DNA of 55,654 nt, from the NCBI GenBank assembly GCA_013297995.1, contig JAAFJB010000012.1:1-55654 (forward strand), written 5' to 3'. Below the pieces are notes generated by a model. It did not search any database. It worked only from the letters and a program-made list of their open reading frames with translations, and was not told where the DNA came from. Made by a program: the position numbers and the translations under genes. Source of the DNA: Chitinophagales bacterium. GTDB lineage: Bacteria; Bacteroidota; Bacteroidia; Chitinophagales; Chitinophagaceae. This document shows positions 43,647 through 51,070 of this stretch, piece after piece; the first letter of the stretch is position 1; each line of letters starts with the position of its first letter.

Positions 43647-44503
43647 AAGTTGCACACCTAATACTTGCGCATGCCCAACCCATTCAGCTAAAACGATTAA
43701 TAGATAAGCTTAGCCATGAAGATGCATATTGTTTTGTGCATGTAGATTTAAATGTACAGATCAACATATTTACTGAATTATTTATTACCAATGAAAGGGT
43801 ATTTTTTATATCCGAACGTGTAGCTATAAAATGGGCTTCTTATAGTTTGGTACAAGCTACCATTAATGGCTTTAAGGCAATAAAATCTGCTGGGCTAAAT
43901 ATAGAATATGTAAACTTATTAAGCGGGCAAGATTACCCTTTAAAGCCCATAAATGAGTTTCATGAATTTTTAACTAATCATCCCAACAAAGCATTTATGC
44001 ATTGTTTAGATGTGCATACGGAGTGGACGGAAGCAGTTTTACGCTTAGAACAATATCATTTTACTTATTATAGGGAATTTACTGGAAAATATAAGTTGCA
44101 GCGTCTTCTTAATAAGCTGGTTCCAAAGAGAAAAATGCCTGAGAATATGATAGCTGTTGGTAGGTCTCAATGGTTTACCATTGCATTTGTTCAGATGGAA
44201 TACTTGGTTAAAAAAATGGAGCAAAGCAAACGGATAGCTCATTTTTTTAAGCTAACCTGGGCACCTGATGAAATCATTTTTCAAACCTTACTGTTTAATT
44301 CAAATTTCAAGTTGAGTATAATTAACGATAATCTGCGTTATATAGATTGGTCGCAAGGAGAAAAAAATCCAAAGTTATTGGTAACTGAAGATTATCGGCT
44401 ACTCATGAATTCCAATTGCTTTTTTGCTAGAAAGTTCGATCTTAATATTGATGCAAATATTTTAGATTTAATAGATCAAGCAAGCGATAGTAAATCACAG
44501 TGA
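43643..44503 (+). CDS. GT14-family glycosyltransferase, second copy (GTG start)
   Basis: 286 residues, clearly paralogous to the GT14 gene at 8678. Shared features are VKVAHLILAHAQPIQLKRLI, CFVHVDLNVQI, IKWASYSLVQATI, VNLLSGQDYPLKP, the LVPKRKMPENM loop and TWAPDEIIFQTLLFNS. It starts with GTG in a GTGA overlap with the flippase gene. It probably adds a branching or terminal GlcNAc-type sugar to the polymer unit. The two copies are divergent enough that this is not a recent duplication. Confidence 0.85.
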   Translation: MKVAHLILAHAQPIQLKRLIDKLSHEDAYCFVHVDLNVQINIFTELFITNERVFFISERVAIKWASYSLVQATINGFKAIKSAGLNIEYVNLLSGQDYPLKPINEFHEFLTNHPNKAFMHCLDVHTEWTEAVLRLEQYHFTYYREFTGKYKLQRLLNKLVPKRKMPENMIAVGRSQWFTIAFVQMEYLVKKMEQSKRIAHFFKLTWAPDEIIFQTLLFNSNFKLSIINDNLRYIDWSQGEKNPKLLVTEDYRLLMNSNCFFARKFDLNIDANILDLIDQASDSKSQ

Positions 44504-44506
44504 GGA

Positions 44507-45004
44507 TTAATCTTTTTTATCAGTGACTACAAATGCCCTTAGGAAAAAATAAATTCCAATAAATACAATACTCAAAGCTATCAAATCCATCACAGTAAAG
44601 CCGTCGTATTCATTAAAATAAAAAAGAGTAGCAATTTCAAACTCTGCTGATGCGGGCGTAATGATTAGCAAAAAACCAACTGTAATAAATAAAATTCCTA
44701 CAAACGACAGCACAAGTAGCAATGCCCATTTTGAGGCCTGTTTGTGAATATTACTAATTGAGAAGGGGGCTTTTTCTCTCGAAAGCTTATTCATGTTTAG
44801 TGTGATTGCTTCACATGGGTTTTCAGAAAGGATCTCCGGAGTGATGGATTTGTGGCTTGTTCCGTAAGCATAATTCAGTGTGGCTAAGAATTTATTTTCA
44901 AGTTCAACAGCCTTTTGTTTACTCACTGGCTGTTTTTCTAGTTCCGAAAGAAATTCGGCAAATAGCTTATCTAGTGTAGTGCTGTACGCTCTTTCTTGCT
45001 TCAT
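44507..45004 (-). CDS. Hypothetical protein with two C-terminal membrane helices
   Basis: 165 residues. I do not recognise a family. The N-terminal 90 residues are soluble and partly helical (TLDKLFAEFLSELEKQPVSKQKAVELENKF). Two membrane helices follow, ALLLVLSFVGILFITVGFLLII and FTVMDLIALSIVFIGIYFFLRAFV, joined by a short acidic loop. It is encoded against the direction of the EPS genes, 3 nt from the stop of the GT14 gene, so it looks like a single-gene unit inside the locus. No strong promoter is visible upstream. Confidence 0.6.
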   Translation of the reverse strand: MKQERAYSTTLDKLFAEFLSELEKQPVSKQKAVELENKFLATLNYAYGTSHKSITPEILSENPCEAITLNMNKLSREKAPFSISNIHKQASKWALLLVLSFVGILFITVGFLLIITPASAEFEIATLFYFNEYDGFTVMDLIALSIVFIGIYFFLRAFVVTDKKD

Positions 45005-45134
45005 TCTTAGCTAAATTTTACATTCTGTGCTAATTTAAATAAATTACAGCATCTAAAGGGAATTTAGTGAAAGCTCATTTTAAGAAAATTAGTTTGCCAA
45101 CTGAGAATACACTTAAATAACTAAAAGGGAATAT

Positions 45135-46046
45135 ATGAAATTGGTTTCAATTATAACAGTAAATTACAATCACAGCCACGTTACAGATGCGCTATTAGAT
45201 TCTATTTTATTGGAGAATGCGTATCCAAATATTGAAATAATAGTTGTTGACAACAATAGCAGTATTAATCCGGTTCCAGATTGGGAGCTGAAATATCCTT
45301 CGGTATTCTTTATTCGAGCTGCTACCAATTTGGGCTTTGCAGGGGGAAATAATTTGGGAATAGTAAAGGCTTCGGGGGAGTATTTATTTTTTGTAAACAA
45401 TGATACGGTAGTTACAAAAAATTTAGTGTCAACTTTAGTAAATACGCTAGAAATGCATCCTATGATTGGCGTAATTTCCCCCAAACTATTGTATTATGAT
45501 CATCCAACCATGCTTCAATATGCGGGGTATAGCAAGATGAATTATTATACCGCTAGAAACACTTGTATTGGTCAGTTTGAGCCAGATAATGGGCAATACG
45601 ATCAATTAAATGGGGCGACTGGGTTTCCGCATGGGGCAGCCATGATGCTAACAAAAAGAGCGATTGATCGTGTAGGTATGATGGCCGAAAATTATTTTTT
45701 ATATTATGAAGAATTAGATTGGGCAGAACGAATAAGAAAAGCAGGCATGGAGATTTGGGTGAATATGCAAGCAACCATCTATCACAAAGAATCTATTTCT
45801 GTAGGCAAGCAAAGTGCATTAAAAGTGTATTTTATGAATCGCAATAGAATATTATTTATTCGTAGAAATGCCCACACAATCCCCAAACTATTTTTTTACA
45901 TTTATTTCATCACAATTGTGGCTCCAAGAAATATATTTAGTTATTGGAAAGCAGGGGAGTTTGGCTTTATAAAGCAGTTGGGGAGGGCAATTTGGTGGAA
46001 TATCACCCATTCGGTAAATAGTAATGAACTGGGATTCAAAGCATAA
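45135..46046 (+). CDS. Glycosyltransferase family 2 (rhamnosyltransferase-like)
   Basis: 303 residues. The start KLVSIITVNYNHSHVTDALLDSIL is followed by EIIVVDNNSSINPV, FIRAATNLGFAGGNNLGIVKA and the metal motif YLFFVNNDTVVTKNLV. FPHGAAMMLTKRAIDRVG and FLYYEELDWAERIRKAG follow. These are the marks of WcaA/RfbN-type GT2 enzymes (pattern GFAGGNN, NND, E-E-D/LDW). A hydrophobic C-terminal stretch may bind the membrane. It starts a second plus-strand gene group, followed 9 nt later by another GT2. The upstream spacer has AAGGGA about 8 nt before the ATG, at most a weak SD. Confidence 0.87.
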   Translation: MKLVSIITVNYNHSHVTDALLDSILLENAYPNIEIIVVDNNSSINPVPDWELKYPSVFFIRAATNLGFAGGNNLGIVKASGEYLFFVNNDTVVTKNLVSTLVNTLEMHPMIGVISPKLLYYDHPTMLQYAGYSKMNYYTARNTCIGQFEPDNGQYDQLNGATGFPHGAAMMLTKRAIDRVGMMAENYFLYYEELDWAERIRKAGMEIWVNMQATIYHKESISVGKQSALKVYFMNRNRILFIRRNAHTIPKLFFYIYFITIVAPRNIFSYWKAGEFGFIKQLGRAIWWNITHSVNSNELGFKA

Positions 46047-46055
46047 ATTTGCAAT

Positions 46056-47222
46056 ATGGAAATAATATTTTGGGCAGCTATTTTTATCATTTTTTACACA
46101 TATATCGGGTATGGACTATTACTGTTTCTGCTAATAAAAGTAAAAAAAATAGTGGGAGCTATGCGGCAGGTGCCGCAGGTGGGCTATACGCCTACAGTAA
46201 CCGTAATTGTAGCCGCCTATAATGAAGCGTATATCATTGAAGAAAAAATACTAAACTCATTGGCATTGGAATATCCAGTAGACAAAATTCGTTTTATTTT
46301 TATTACGGATGGCTCTACAGATTCAACCAATGAAATCATTTTAAAATATCCTATAATAACTGGAATGCATCGGCCTGAAAGAAGTGGTAAAATTGCTGCC
46401 GTACATCGTGCTATGCTTGCTATACAATCTGAAATTGTTGTATTTACAGATGCAAATACCATGCTAAATAAAGAAGCCATATTGTATTTGTGTAGGCATT
46501 ATGCCGATGCAACAGTTGGGGCAGTAGCAGGGGAGAAGCGGGTTCAAATAGAGGATCATGCCGATGCAACAGCTGGGGAAGGATTTTATTGGAAATATGA
46601 ATCGAAGTTGAAAAAATGGGACTCAGAGCTTCACTCAGTAGTAGGGGCTGCGGGAGAATTGTTTAGTATCAGAACCAAGTTATATGAACCAGTGGCATCA
46701 GATACCATTTTAGATGATTTTATGATTTCAATGAATATTGCATTAAAAGGATTTAGGATAGTGTATGAGCCAGAAGCGTATGCACTAGAAAAAGCGTCTG
46801 CTGATACGGGTGAAGAATTGAAACGAAAAATCAGAATCGCTGCGGGGGGGGTGCAGTCTACTATAAGGCTTAAATCATTATTACTCCCTTTTAAACAACC
46901 CATACTTAGTTTTGAATTTATAAGTCATAGAATTTTGCGATGGGTGGTAACACCTTATTTAATGTTAGTCGTTGTGGTTTTAAATGGTATGCTGCTTGTT
47001 AGATATGGTTTTTACTCTATCTATGGACTGATAGCGATAGCGCAATTTTTTTTCTATGGAGCTTCATTTTTGGGGTGGCAATTAGCAAAGAAACAAGTGA
47101 AAGTGAAAATGTTTTTTATACCTTATTATTTTTGCTTGATGAATTATGCGGTTATTGCCGGCTTATTTCGGTATTATTTTGGCACGCAAACTGTGCTTTG
47201 GGAAAAAGCTAAAAGAAAATAA
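46056..47222 (+). CDS. Membrane glycosyltransferase family 2 with C-terminal helices
   Basis: 388 residues. An N-terminal membrane helix (about 3-28) is followed by a GT-A domain: TPTVTVIVAAYNEAYIIEEKIL, IRFIFITDGSTDSTNEI, the DxD-like VVFTDANTMLN, ILDDFMISMNIALKGFRIVYEPEAYA and a K/RxRI-type segment KRKIRIAAGGVQS. Three to four C-terminal membrane helices lie at about 290-380. The layout is that of processive or export-coupled GT2 enzymes. With the gene at 36493 this is the second such enzyme in the locus. Confidence 0.85.
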   Translation: MEIIFWAAIFIIFYTYIGYGLLLFLLIKVKKIVGAMRQVPQVGYTPTVTVIVAAYNEAYIIEEKILNSLALEYPVDKIRFIFITDGSTDSTNEIILKYPIITGMHRPERSGKIAAVHRAMLAIQSEIVVFTDANTMLNKEAILYLCRHYADATVGAVAGEKRVQIEDHADATAGEGFYWKYESKLKKWDSELHSVVGAAGELFSIRTKLYEPVASDTILDDFMISMNIALKGFRIVYEPEAYALEKASADTGEELKRKIRIAAGGVQSTIRLKSLLLPFKQPILSFEFISHRILRWVVTPYLMLVVVVLNGMLLVRYGFYSIYGLIAIAQFFFYGASFLGWQLAKKQVKVKMFFIPYYFCLMNYAVIAGLFRYYFGTQTVLWEKAKRK

Positions 47223-47287
47223 TTTAACTTTTAAAATAGCCCGTTTTTTTGCATTAATATTTGTACTTTTATTCTAAAATCCAGCCA

Positions 47288-47713
47288 ATGATTAATAAAA
47301 TTCTTTGTGTAGATGATGATAGTATTTCTCTTACTATTTCTAAACTTCTGCTCAAAAGAACTGGTTTTGCAGACCAAGTTGTTACAGCGGTTGACGGTAG
47401 TGATGCAATTGACTATTTCAAAGAGCTATTTGCATCAAGTTCAAATGTGCTAGATGAAGTGCCTACTTTAATTTTATTAGACATTAATATGCCCGTAATG
47501 AATGGCTGGGAATTTCTGGAAGCCTTTGTTGTTGAGTTTGCAGATAAATTGCCCAATACTAGGGTAATTATACTTTCTTCAACTATTGATCCTGAAGATT
47601 TTTCAAGGGCAAAAAAATTTCCTGTAGTGGCACAATTTGTGAGCAAACCTCTTAGTGTTGAGAATTTAGAAGAATTGAAGGAAAATGAATTCGTGAAGCC
47701 TTTTTTTAAATAA
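47288..47713 (+). CDS. Stand-alone response regulator receiver protein
   Basis: 141 residues, receiver domain only. It has the acidic triad VDDD at residues 8-11, the phospho-acceptor Asp in LILLDINMPVMNGWEF, the Ser/Thr in VIILSST and the Lys in FVSKPLS, so it should be phosphorylatable. The ATG at 47288 gives the classical MINKILCVDDD start; a TTG nine codons upstream is rejected. It ends the plus-strand run of the glycan locus, 17 nt from the dapA stop on the other strand. No kinase or output domain is nearby, as with the receiver at 31245. Confidence 0.92.
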   Translation: MINKILCVDDDSISLTISKLLLKRTGFADQVVTAVDGSDAIDYFKELFASSSNVLDEVPTLILLDINMPVMNGWEFLEAFVVEFADKLPNTRVIILSSTIDPEDFSRAKKFPVVAQFVSKPLSVENLEELKENEFVKPFFK

Positions 47714-47736
47714 AGCTTCATGAATTCATTTTATTT
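47708..47736. terminator. Possible weak bidirectional terminator between the receiver gene and dapA
   Basis: AAATAAA (47708-47714) pairs with TTTATTT (47730-47736). The loop holds the palindrome ATGAATTCAT (47720-47729), and T-runs or A-runs lie on both sides. It overlaps both stop codons, and its stem is AT only. Confidence 0.35.
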
Positions 47737-48612
47737 TTTTAAGTAAGCAACAATTTGTTGATATACTGGGCTGCTTAGCGGAACATTTGGCATTCGGAGA
47801 TGGTTGCTTATCAGCAATTGCTCTACCATAAAAGCTTTAACTCCAGCTGGATTGTTTTCAACAAACATGAGCTCATAAGCTTCCATGAGTTGGTCGTTCA
47901 ATTGTTTTGCAATGGTAAATTCATGCTTTAGGCAGTGGCGAACCATATCTCCAAAAGCTTTCGGGAAAGCATTGGCAGCAACACTGATTACTCCATCCAT
48001 TCCAGCTGCTATTTGCGGCAATGCAAGTGCATCATCACCGCTGATTACTAAAAAATTATCAGGCTTGTCTTTTAAAATTTGCATACATTGGCCCATATCG
48101 CCACTGGCTTCTTTAATACCTATTATGCCCTCTATTTCATGGGCAATTCTAAGGGTTGTAGCCGTAGTTAAATTTCTGCCTGTTCTGCCAGGTACATTGT
48201 ATAACAAAATGGGCAGGGGAGAAGCCGATGCAATCATCTTGTAATGCTGGTAAATTCCTTCTTGTGATGGCTTATTATAATAGGGGGATGCACTTAGAAT
48301 TGCGGATGCTTTTTCTAGTGGAAAGTGGGTTAAATCATGAATTAAATCTGCGGTATCGTTGCCCCCAATCCCAACAACAACTGGCAGTTTACCCGCAACT
48401 GTATCATACGTAAAATTTAAAATTTCTATTTTCTCGGGATTGGTTAACACCGGAGTTTCTCCAGTAGTTCCTAAGGTTACTAGGTATTCAACTTTGCTTT
48501 CAATCATTGTGTTGATTACGCGGCCAAGTGCATCAAAATCAACCTGATTTTTTTCATTAAATGGCGTAATCAATGCTACCCCTGTGCCCACTAATTTTTC
48601 TTGTAAATTCAT
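47731..48612 (-). CDS. dapA: 4-hydroxy-tetrahydrodipicolinate synthase
   Basis: 293 residues. It condenses pyruvate and aspartate semialdehyde in lysine and diaminopimelate synthesis. Landmarks are GTGVALITPF, the LGTTGETPVL loop (residues 47-56), YYNKPSQEGIYQHY, Y138 in LLYNVPGRTGRN and the Schiff-base K167 in IIGIKEASGDMGQ. These are diagnostic of DapA in the TIM-barrel N-acetylneuraminate-lyase family. It follows accA by 36 nt on the same strand and may share its transcript. There is no lysine riboswitch in that short spacer. Confidence 0.93.
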   Translation of the reverse strand: MNLQEKLVGTGVALITPFNEKNQVDFDALGRVINTMIESKVEYLVTLGTTGETPVLTNPEKIEILNFTYDTVAGKLPVVVGIGGNDTADLIHDLTHFPLEKASAILSASPYYNKPSQEGIYQHYKMIASASPLPILLYNVPGRTGRNLTTATTLRIAHEIEGIIGIKEASGDMGQCMQILKDKPDNFLVISGDDALALPQIAAGMDGVISVAANAFPKAFGDMVRHCLKHEFTIAKQLNDQLMEAYELMFVENNPAGVKAFMVEQLLISNHLRMPNVPLSSPVYQQIVAYLKK

Positions 48613-48648
48613 CCCCCTGTATTTTTTAAACTTTAATTGTAATTATAA

Positions 48649-49635
48649 TTAATTGGTTGTAATAGTTTCTTCCCAAAATCCCATTTTACCATATTTTTCA
48701 ATACGGTTATTGGTTCTTTCTGATGCTGATAAGGGCGTTAACTCATCAATAGATTTAATGAGGTATGTCTTAAGAATGTCAGCAGCTTCTTGGTAATTCC
48801 AATGTGCGCCCCCTAAGGGTTCGTGAACTATTTCGTCTACTAAGCCAAATGATTTCATATCGGTAGCTGTAAGTCGAAGTTGTTCGGCGGCTATTTCTTT
48901 TTTATCCCAACTGCGCCATAAAATAGAGCTACAGCTTTCTGGTGAAATAACGGTATACCAAGTATTTTCCATCATTAGTACTTTATCGCCAACGCCAATT
49001 CCGAGCGCACCACCACTGGCACCTTCTCCAATAATTACTACAATTACAGGTACTTTTAATCGAATCATTTCATAAATATTCCGAGCAATTGCTTCACCCT
49101 GACCACGTTCTTCTGCTTCCAAGCCTGGGAAAGCCCCCGGCGTATCAATGAGGCAGATTACAGGTTTATTGAATTTTTCGGCCAATCGCATTAGGCGTAA
49201 TGCTTTGCGGTATCCTTCTGGGTTAGCCATACCAAAATTTCTAAGTTGTCGCATTTTGGTATTCACGCCTTTTTGCTGACCAATCATCATTACAGTTCTT
49301 CCTTCTAGTTCGGCAAAGCCACCAACCATAGCTTTATCGTCTTTTACGTTTCTATCTCCGTGTAGTTCTACAAAATTGGTTGTCATGTTTTGAATATACT
49401 TAAGGGTATATGGTCGGTCTGGGTGGCGACTGAGCTGTACCCTTTGCCAAGGGGTAAGGTGCTGGGTTATTTCTTTTCTTTTTTCAAGAATAGCATCTTC
49501 CAATTGTTGCAGCGTAGCGGTATAATCTATTTTAGGATTTTTCTCTGAGAGCTTTTTAGCGTCGTCAATTTGTTCGTAGAGTTCTTTGATGGGATTCTCA
49601 AAATCAAGAAATTGTCTATGGGGGTATTGAGGCAT
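48649..49635 (-). CDS. accA: Acetyl-CoA carboxylase carboxyltransferase subunit alpha
   Basis: 328 residues. With AccD it transfers the carboxyl group from biotin to acetyl-CoA. The N-terminus is [21 protein letters not shown], then [33 protein letters not shown], and the carboxyltransferase core [48 protein letters not shown] and [15 protein letters not shown]. The ATG at 49635 gives the natural start; a TTG three codons upstream is unlikely. It is divergent from tRNA-Asp. Confidence 0.95.
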   Translation of the reverse strand: MPQYPHRQFLDFENPIKELYEQIDDAKKLSEKNPKIDYTATLQQLEDAILEKRKEITQHLTPWQRVQLSRHPDRPYTLKYIQNMTTNFVELHGDRNVKDDKAMVGGFAELEGRTVMMIGQQKGVNTKMRQLRNFGMANPEGYRKALRLMRLAEKFNKPVICLIDTPGAFPGLEAEERGQGEAIARNIYEMIRLKVPVIVVIIGEGASGGALGIGVGDKVLMMENTWYTVISPESCSSILWRSWDKKEIAAEQLRLTATDMKSFGLVDEIVHEPLGGAHWNYQEAADILKTYLIKSIDELTPLSASERTNNRIEKYGKMGFWEETITTN

Positions 49636-49686
49636 TTTGTTCAATTAAGATGGTAAAAATAGGGATTGCTTTTTTTTTTGAAAAGA

Positions 49687-49719
49687 TTTGTTTCAAAAAC
49701 CCTTTTCCCCTTATCTTTG
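49687..49719 (+). promoter_or_regulatory. Promoter of tRNA-Asp
   Basis: TTTG at 49687-49690, a 21-nt spacer and TATCTTTG at 49712-49719, an exact -7 match, 36 nt before the tRNA. Confidence 0.75.
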
Positions 49720-49755
49720 CCCTCCCTAAAAAACCTCATTGGGTTAACAAGGAAC

Positions 49756-49829
49756 GGATCGGTAGTTCAGTTGGTTAGAATGCCGCCCTGTCACGGCGGA
49801 GGTCGCGGGTTCGAGTCCCGTCCGGTCCG
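49756..49829 (+). tRNA. tRNA-Asp (anticodon GTC)
   Basis: 74 nt. The acceptor GGATCGG pairs with CCGGTCC, the anticodon arm CCGCCCTGTCACGGCGG carries GTC, and the T-arm is GCGGGTTCGAGTCCCGT. It is a single-gene unit with its own promoter and terminator; CCA is not encoded. Confidence 0.97.
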
Positions 49830-49853
49830 CAAAGATAAAATATCGGAGTTCTT

Positions 49854-49888
49854 ATGGGTCGCTACTTTCAGCGACCCATCTGTTTTTT
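49854..49888 (+). terminator. Intrinsic terminator after tRNA-Asp
   Basis: ATGGGTCGCT (49854-49863) pairs perfectly with AGCGACCCAT (49870-49879), loop ACTTTC, followed by CTG and six T. The remaining 218 bases up to the next gene hold no feature that I can recognise. Confidence 0.92.
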
Positions 49889-50106
49889 AGGGAGTCAGCG
49901 TTCACCTCATTACGTGTTAATTACTGCCAAAAATAGGAACTCAAATTGGGGCATTTATAAAAAATTAGATTATTACAAGTGGTGCTGCCCATCCAATAGA
50001 GTCTAAGTTTCCAGTAACAATTTTGGGCGGCTCTAAGGAACTGACCACTTTTATTTGTATTTTAGTTGCCCAAGAGTAATCAAATTATTAAACCAATGCT
50101 TATATT

Positions 50107-50955
50107 ATGGGGAAATTAACTTTAGCTGCCTGTATTATAAGCATCTTAGGATTTATCCAGCCCTTTAAAAAAAACATAGAAGCTGGTTCTAAAAAAAGTA
50201 ACTCGCTTCGCATATTTTGGAAAGATAATTTACTCACTATTTCGGATGATACATTATCAGGTAAAAAAATTGAAATTTTATACCTAGAAGCTTTTTGTAA
50301 AACCAATTCAACGAACCAAAACTGGGAAGAAACCACCATTCCCCATAAAACAGAGTTGGTTTTTGCTGACGAAAAGAATACCCATATCAAACTCAGAACC
50401 CTCGTAGAACCCGATATAGAAGTTACGCATGATATTCGGGTTAAAAAAGACGAAGTAGCATTCAATCTTGTGCTCCAAAATAAAGGAAAGAAAAGGAGAG
50501 ATATTGAATGGTTTCAACCTTGTATTCACGTTGATAATTTTACCAATCGTAATCAGGAAAATTACACTTCACGTTGTTTTATCTTTACTAAATCAGGGTT
50601 AACTACCTTAAATAAAACACAGCATACAGAAGAAGCTATTTATAAAGGAGGACAGGTTTATGCACCCCAAGGCATCAATCTAAACGATGTTAACCCTCGT
50701 CCGCTTAGTCCCGATAAGCCAATTAATGGTTTGATAGGGTGTTTTTCAGATGATGATAAATATCTCATGGCCACTGCGTGGGATAATTACCAAGAATTAT
50801 TCCAAGGTATATTTGTTTGTATTCATAGCGATCCCAGAATAGGCGGATTGAAAGCTGGTGAGGTAAAGAAAGTAAGCGGTAAAATTTACTTCCTAAAAAA
50901 TGATCCTGAAAAATTACTTCAACGCTATCATCGTGATTTTTCTAAAACAAAATAA
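50107..50955 (+). CDS. Exported protein of unknown function, probably beta-rich
   Basis: 282 residues. A hydrophobic N-terminal segment (KLTLAACIISILGFIQPF) looks like a signal peptide or anchor. The rest alternates short polar strands (LRIFWKDNLLTISDD, KIEILYLEAFC, HIKLRTLVEPDIEVTHDIRV) and could be a sugar-mutarotase-like beta-sandwich, but I do not recognise a family with certainty. The C-terminal part has YLMATAWDNYQELFQGIFVCIHSDPRIGGLKAGEVKKV, a striking segment useful for searching. It stands before the DUF2723 gene with a gap of 115 nt. No operon partner is obvious. Confidence 0.6.
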   Translation: MGKLTLAACIISILGFIQPFKKNIEAGSKKSNSLRIFWKDNLLTISDDTLSGKKIEILYLEAFCKTNSTNQNWEETTIPHKTELVFADEKNTHIKLRTLVEPDIEVTHDIRVKKDEVAFNLVLQNKGKKRRDIEWFQPCIHVDNFTNRNQENYTSRCFIFTKSGLTTLNKTQHTEEAIYKGGQVYAPQGINLNDVNPRPLSPDKPINGLIGCFSDDDKYLMATAWDNYQELFQGIFVCIHSDPRIGGLKAGEVKKVSGKIYFLKNDPEKLLQRYHRDFSKTK

Positions 50956-51070
50956 CCACTCTCTGCCTTCCATTTCTAAAATTTCCCTAAATATTTCAAT
51001 TTACAGTCCCCAATTTCAAATTTTAGCTATAATAAGTTATGTTTGCCCGTGTTTAAAAATCAGAACCAAT

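Noticed and set aside
47261..47287. Nine-codon TTG extension of the second receiver protein
   Set aside because: The receiver fold begins with MINKILCVDDD at 47288, and the extension has promoter-like AT-rich sequence.
50900..51070. Longer DUF2723 reading frame reaching back into the previous gene
   Set aside because: It overlaps the 50107-50955 gene and adds a non-conserved sequence. The family N-terminus starts at 51071.
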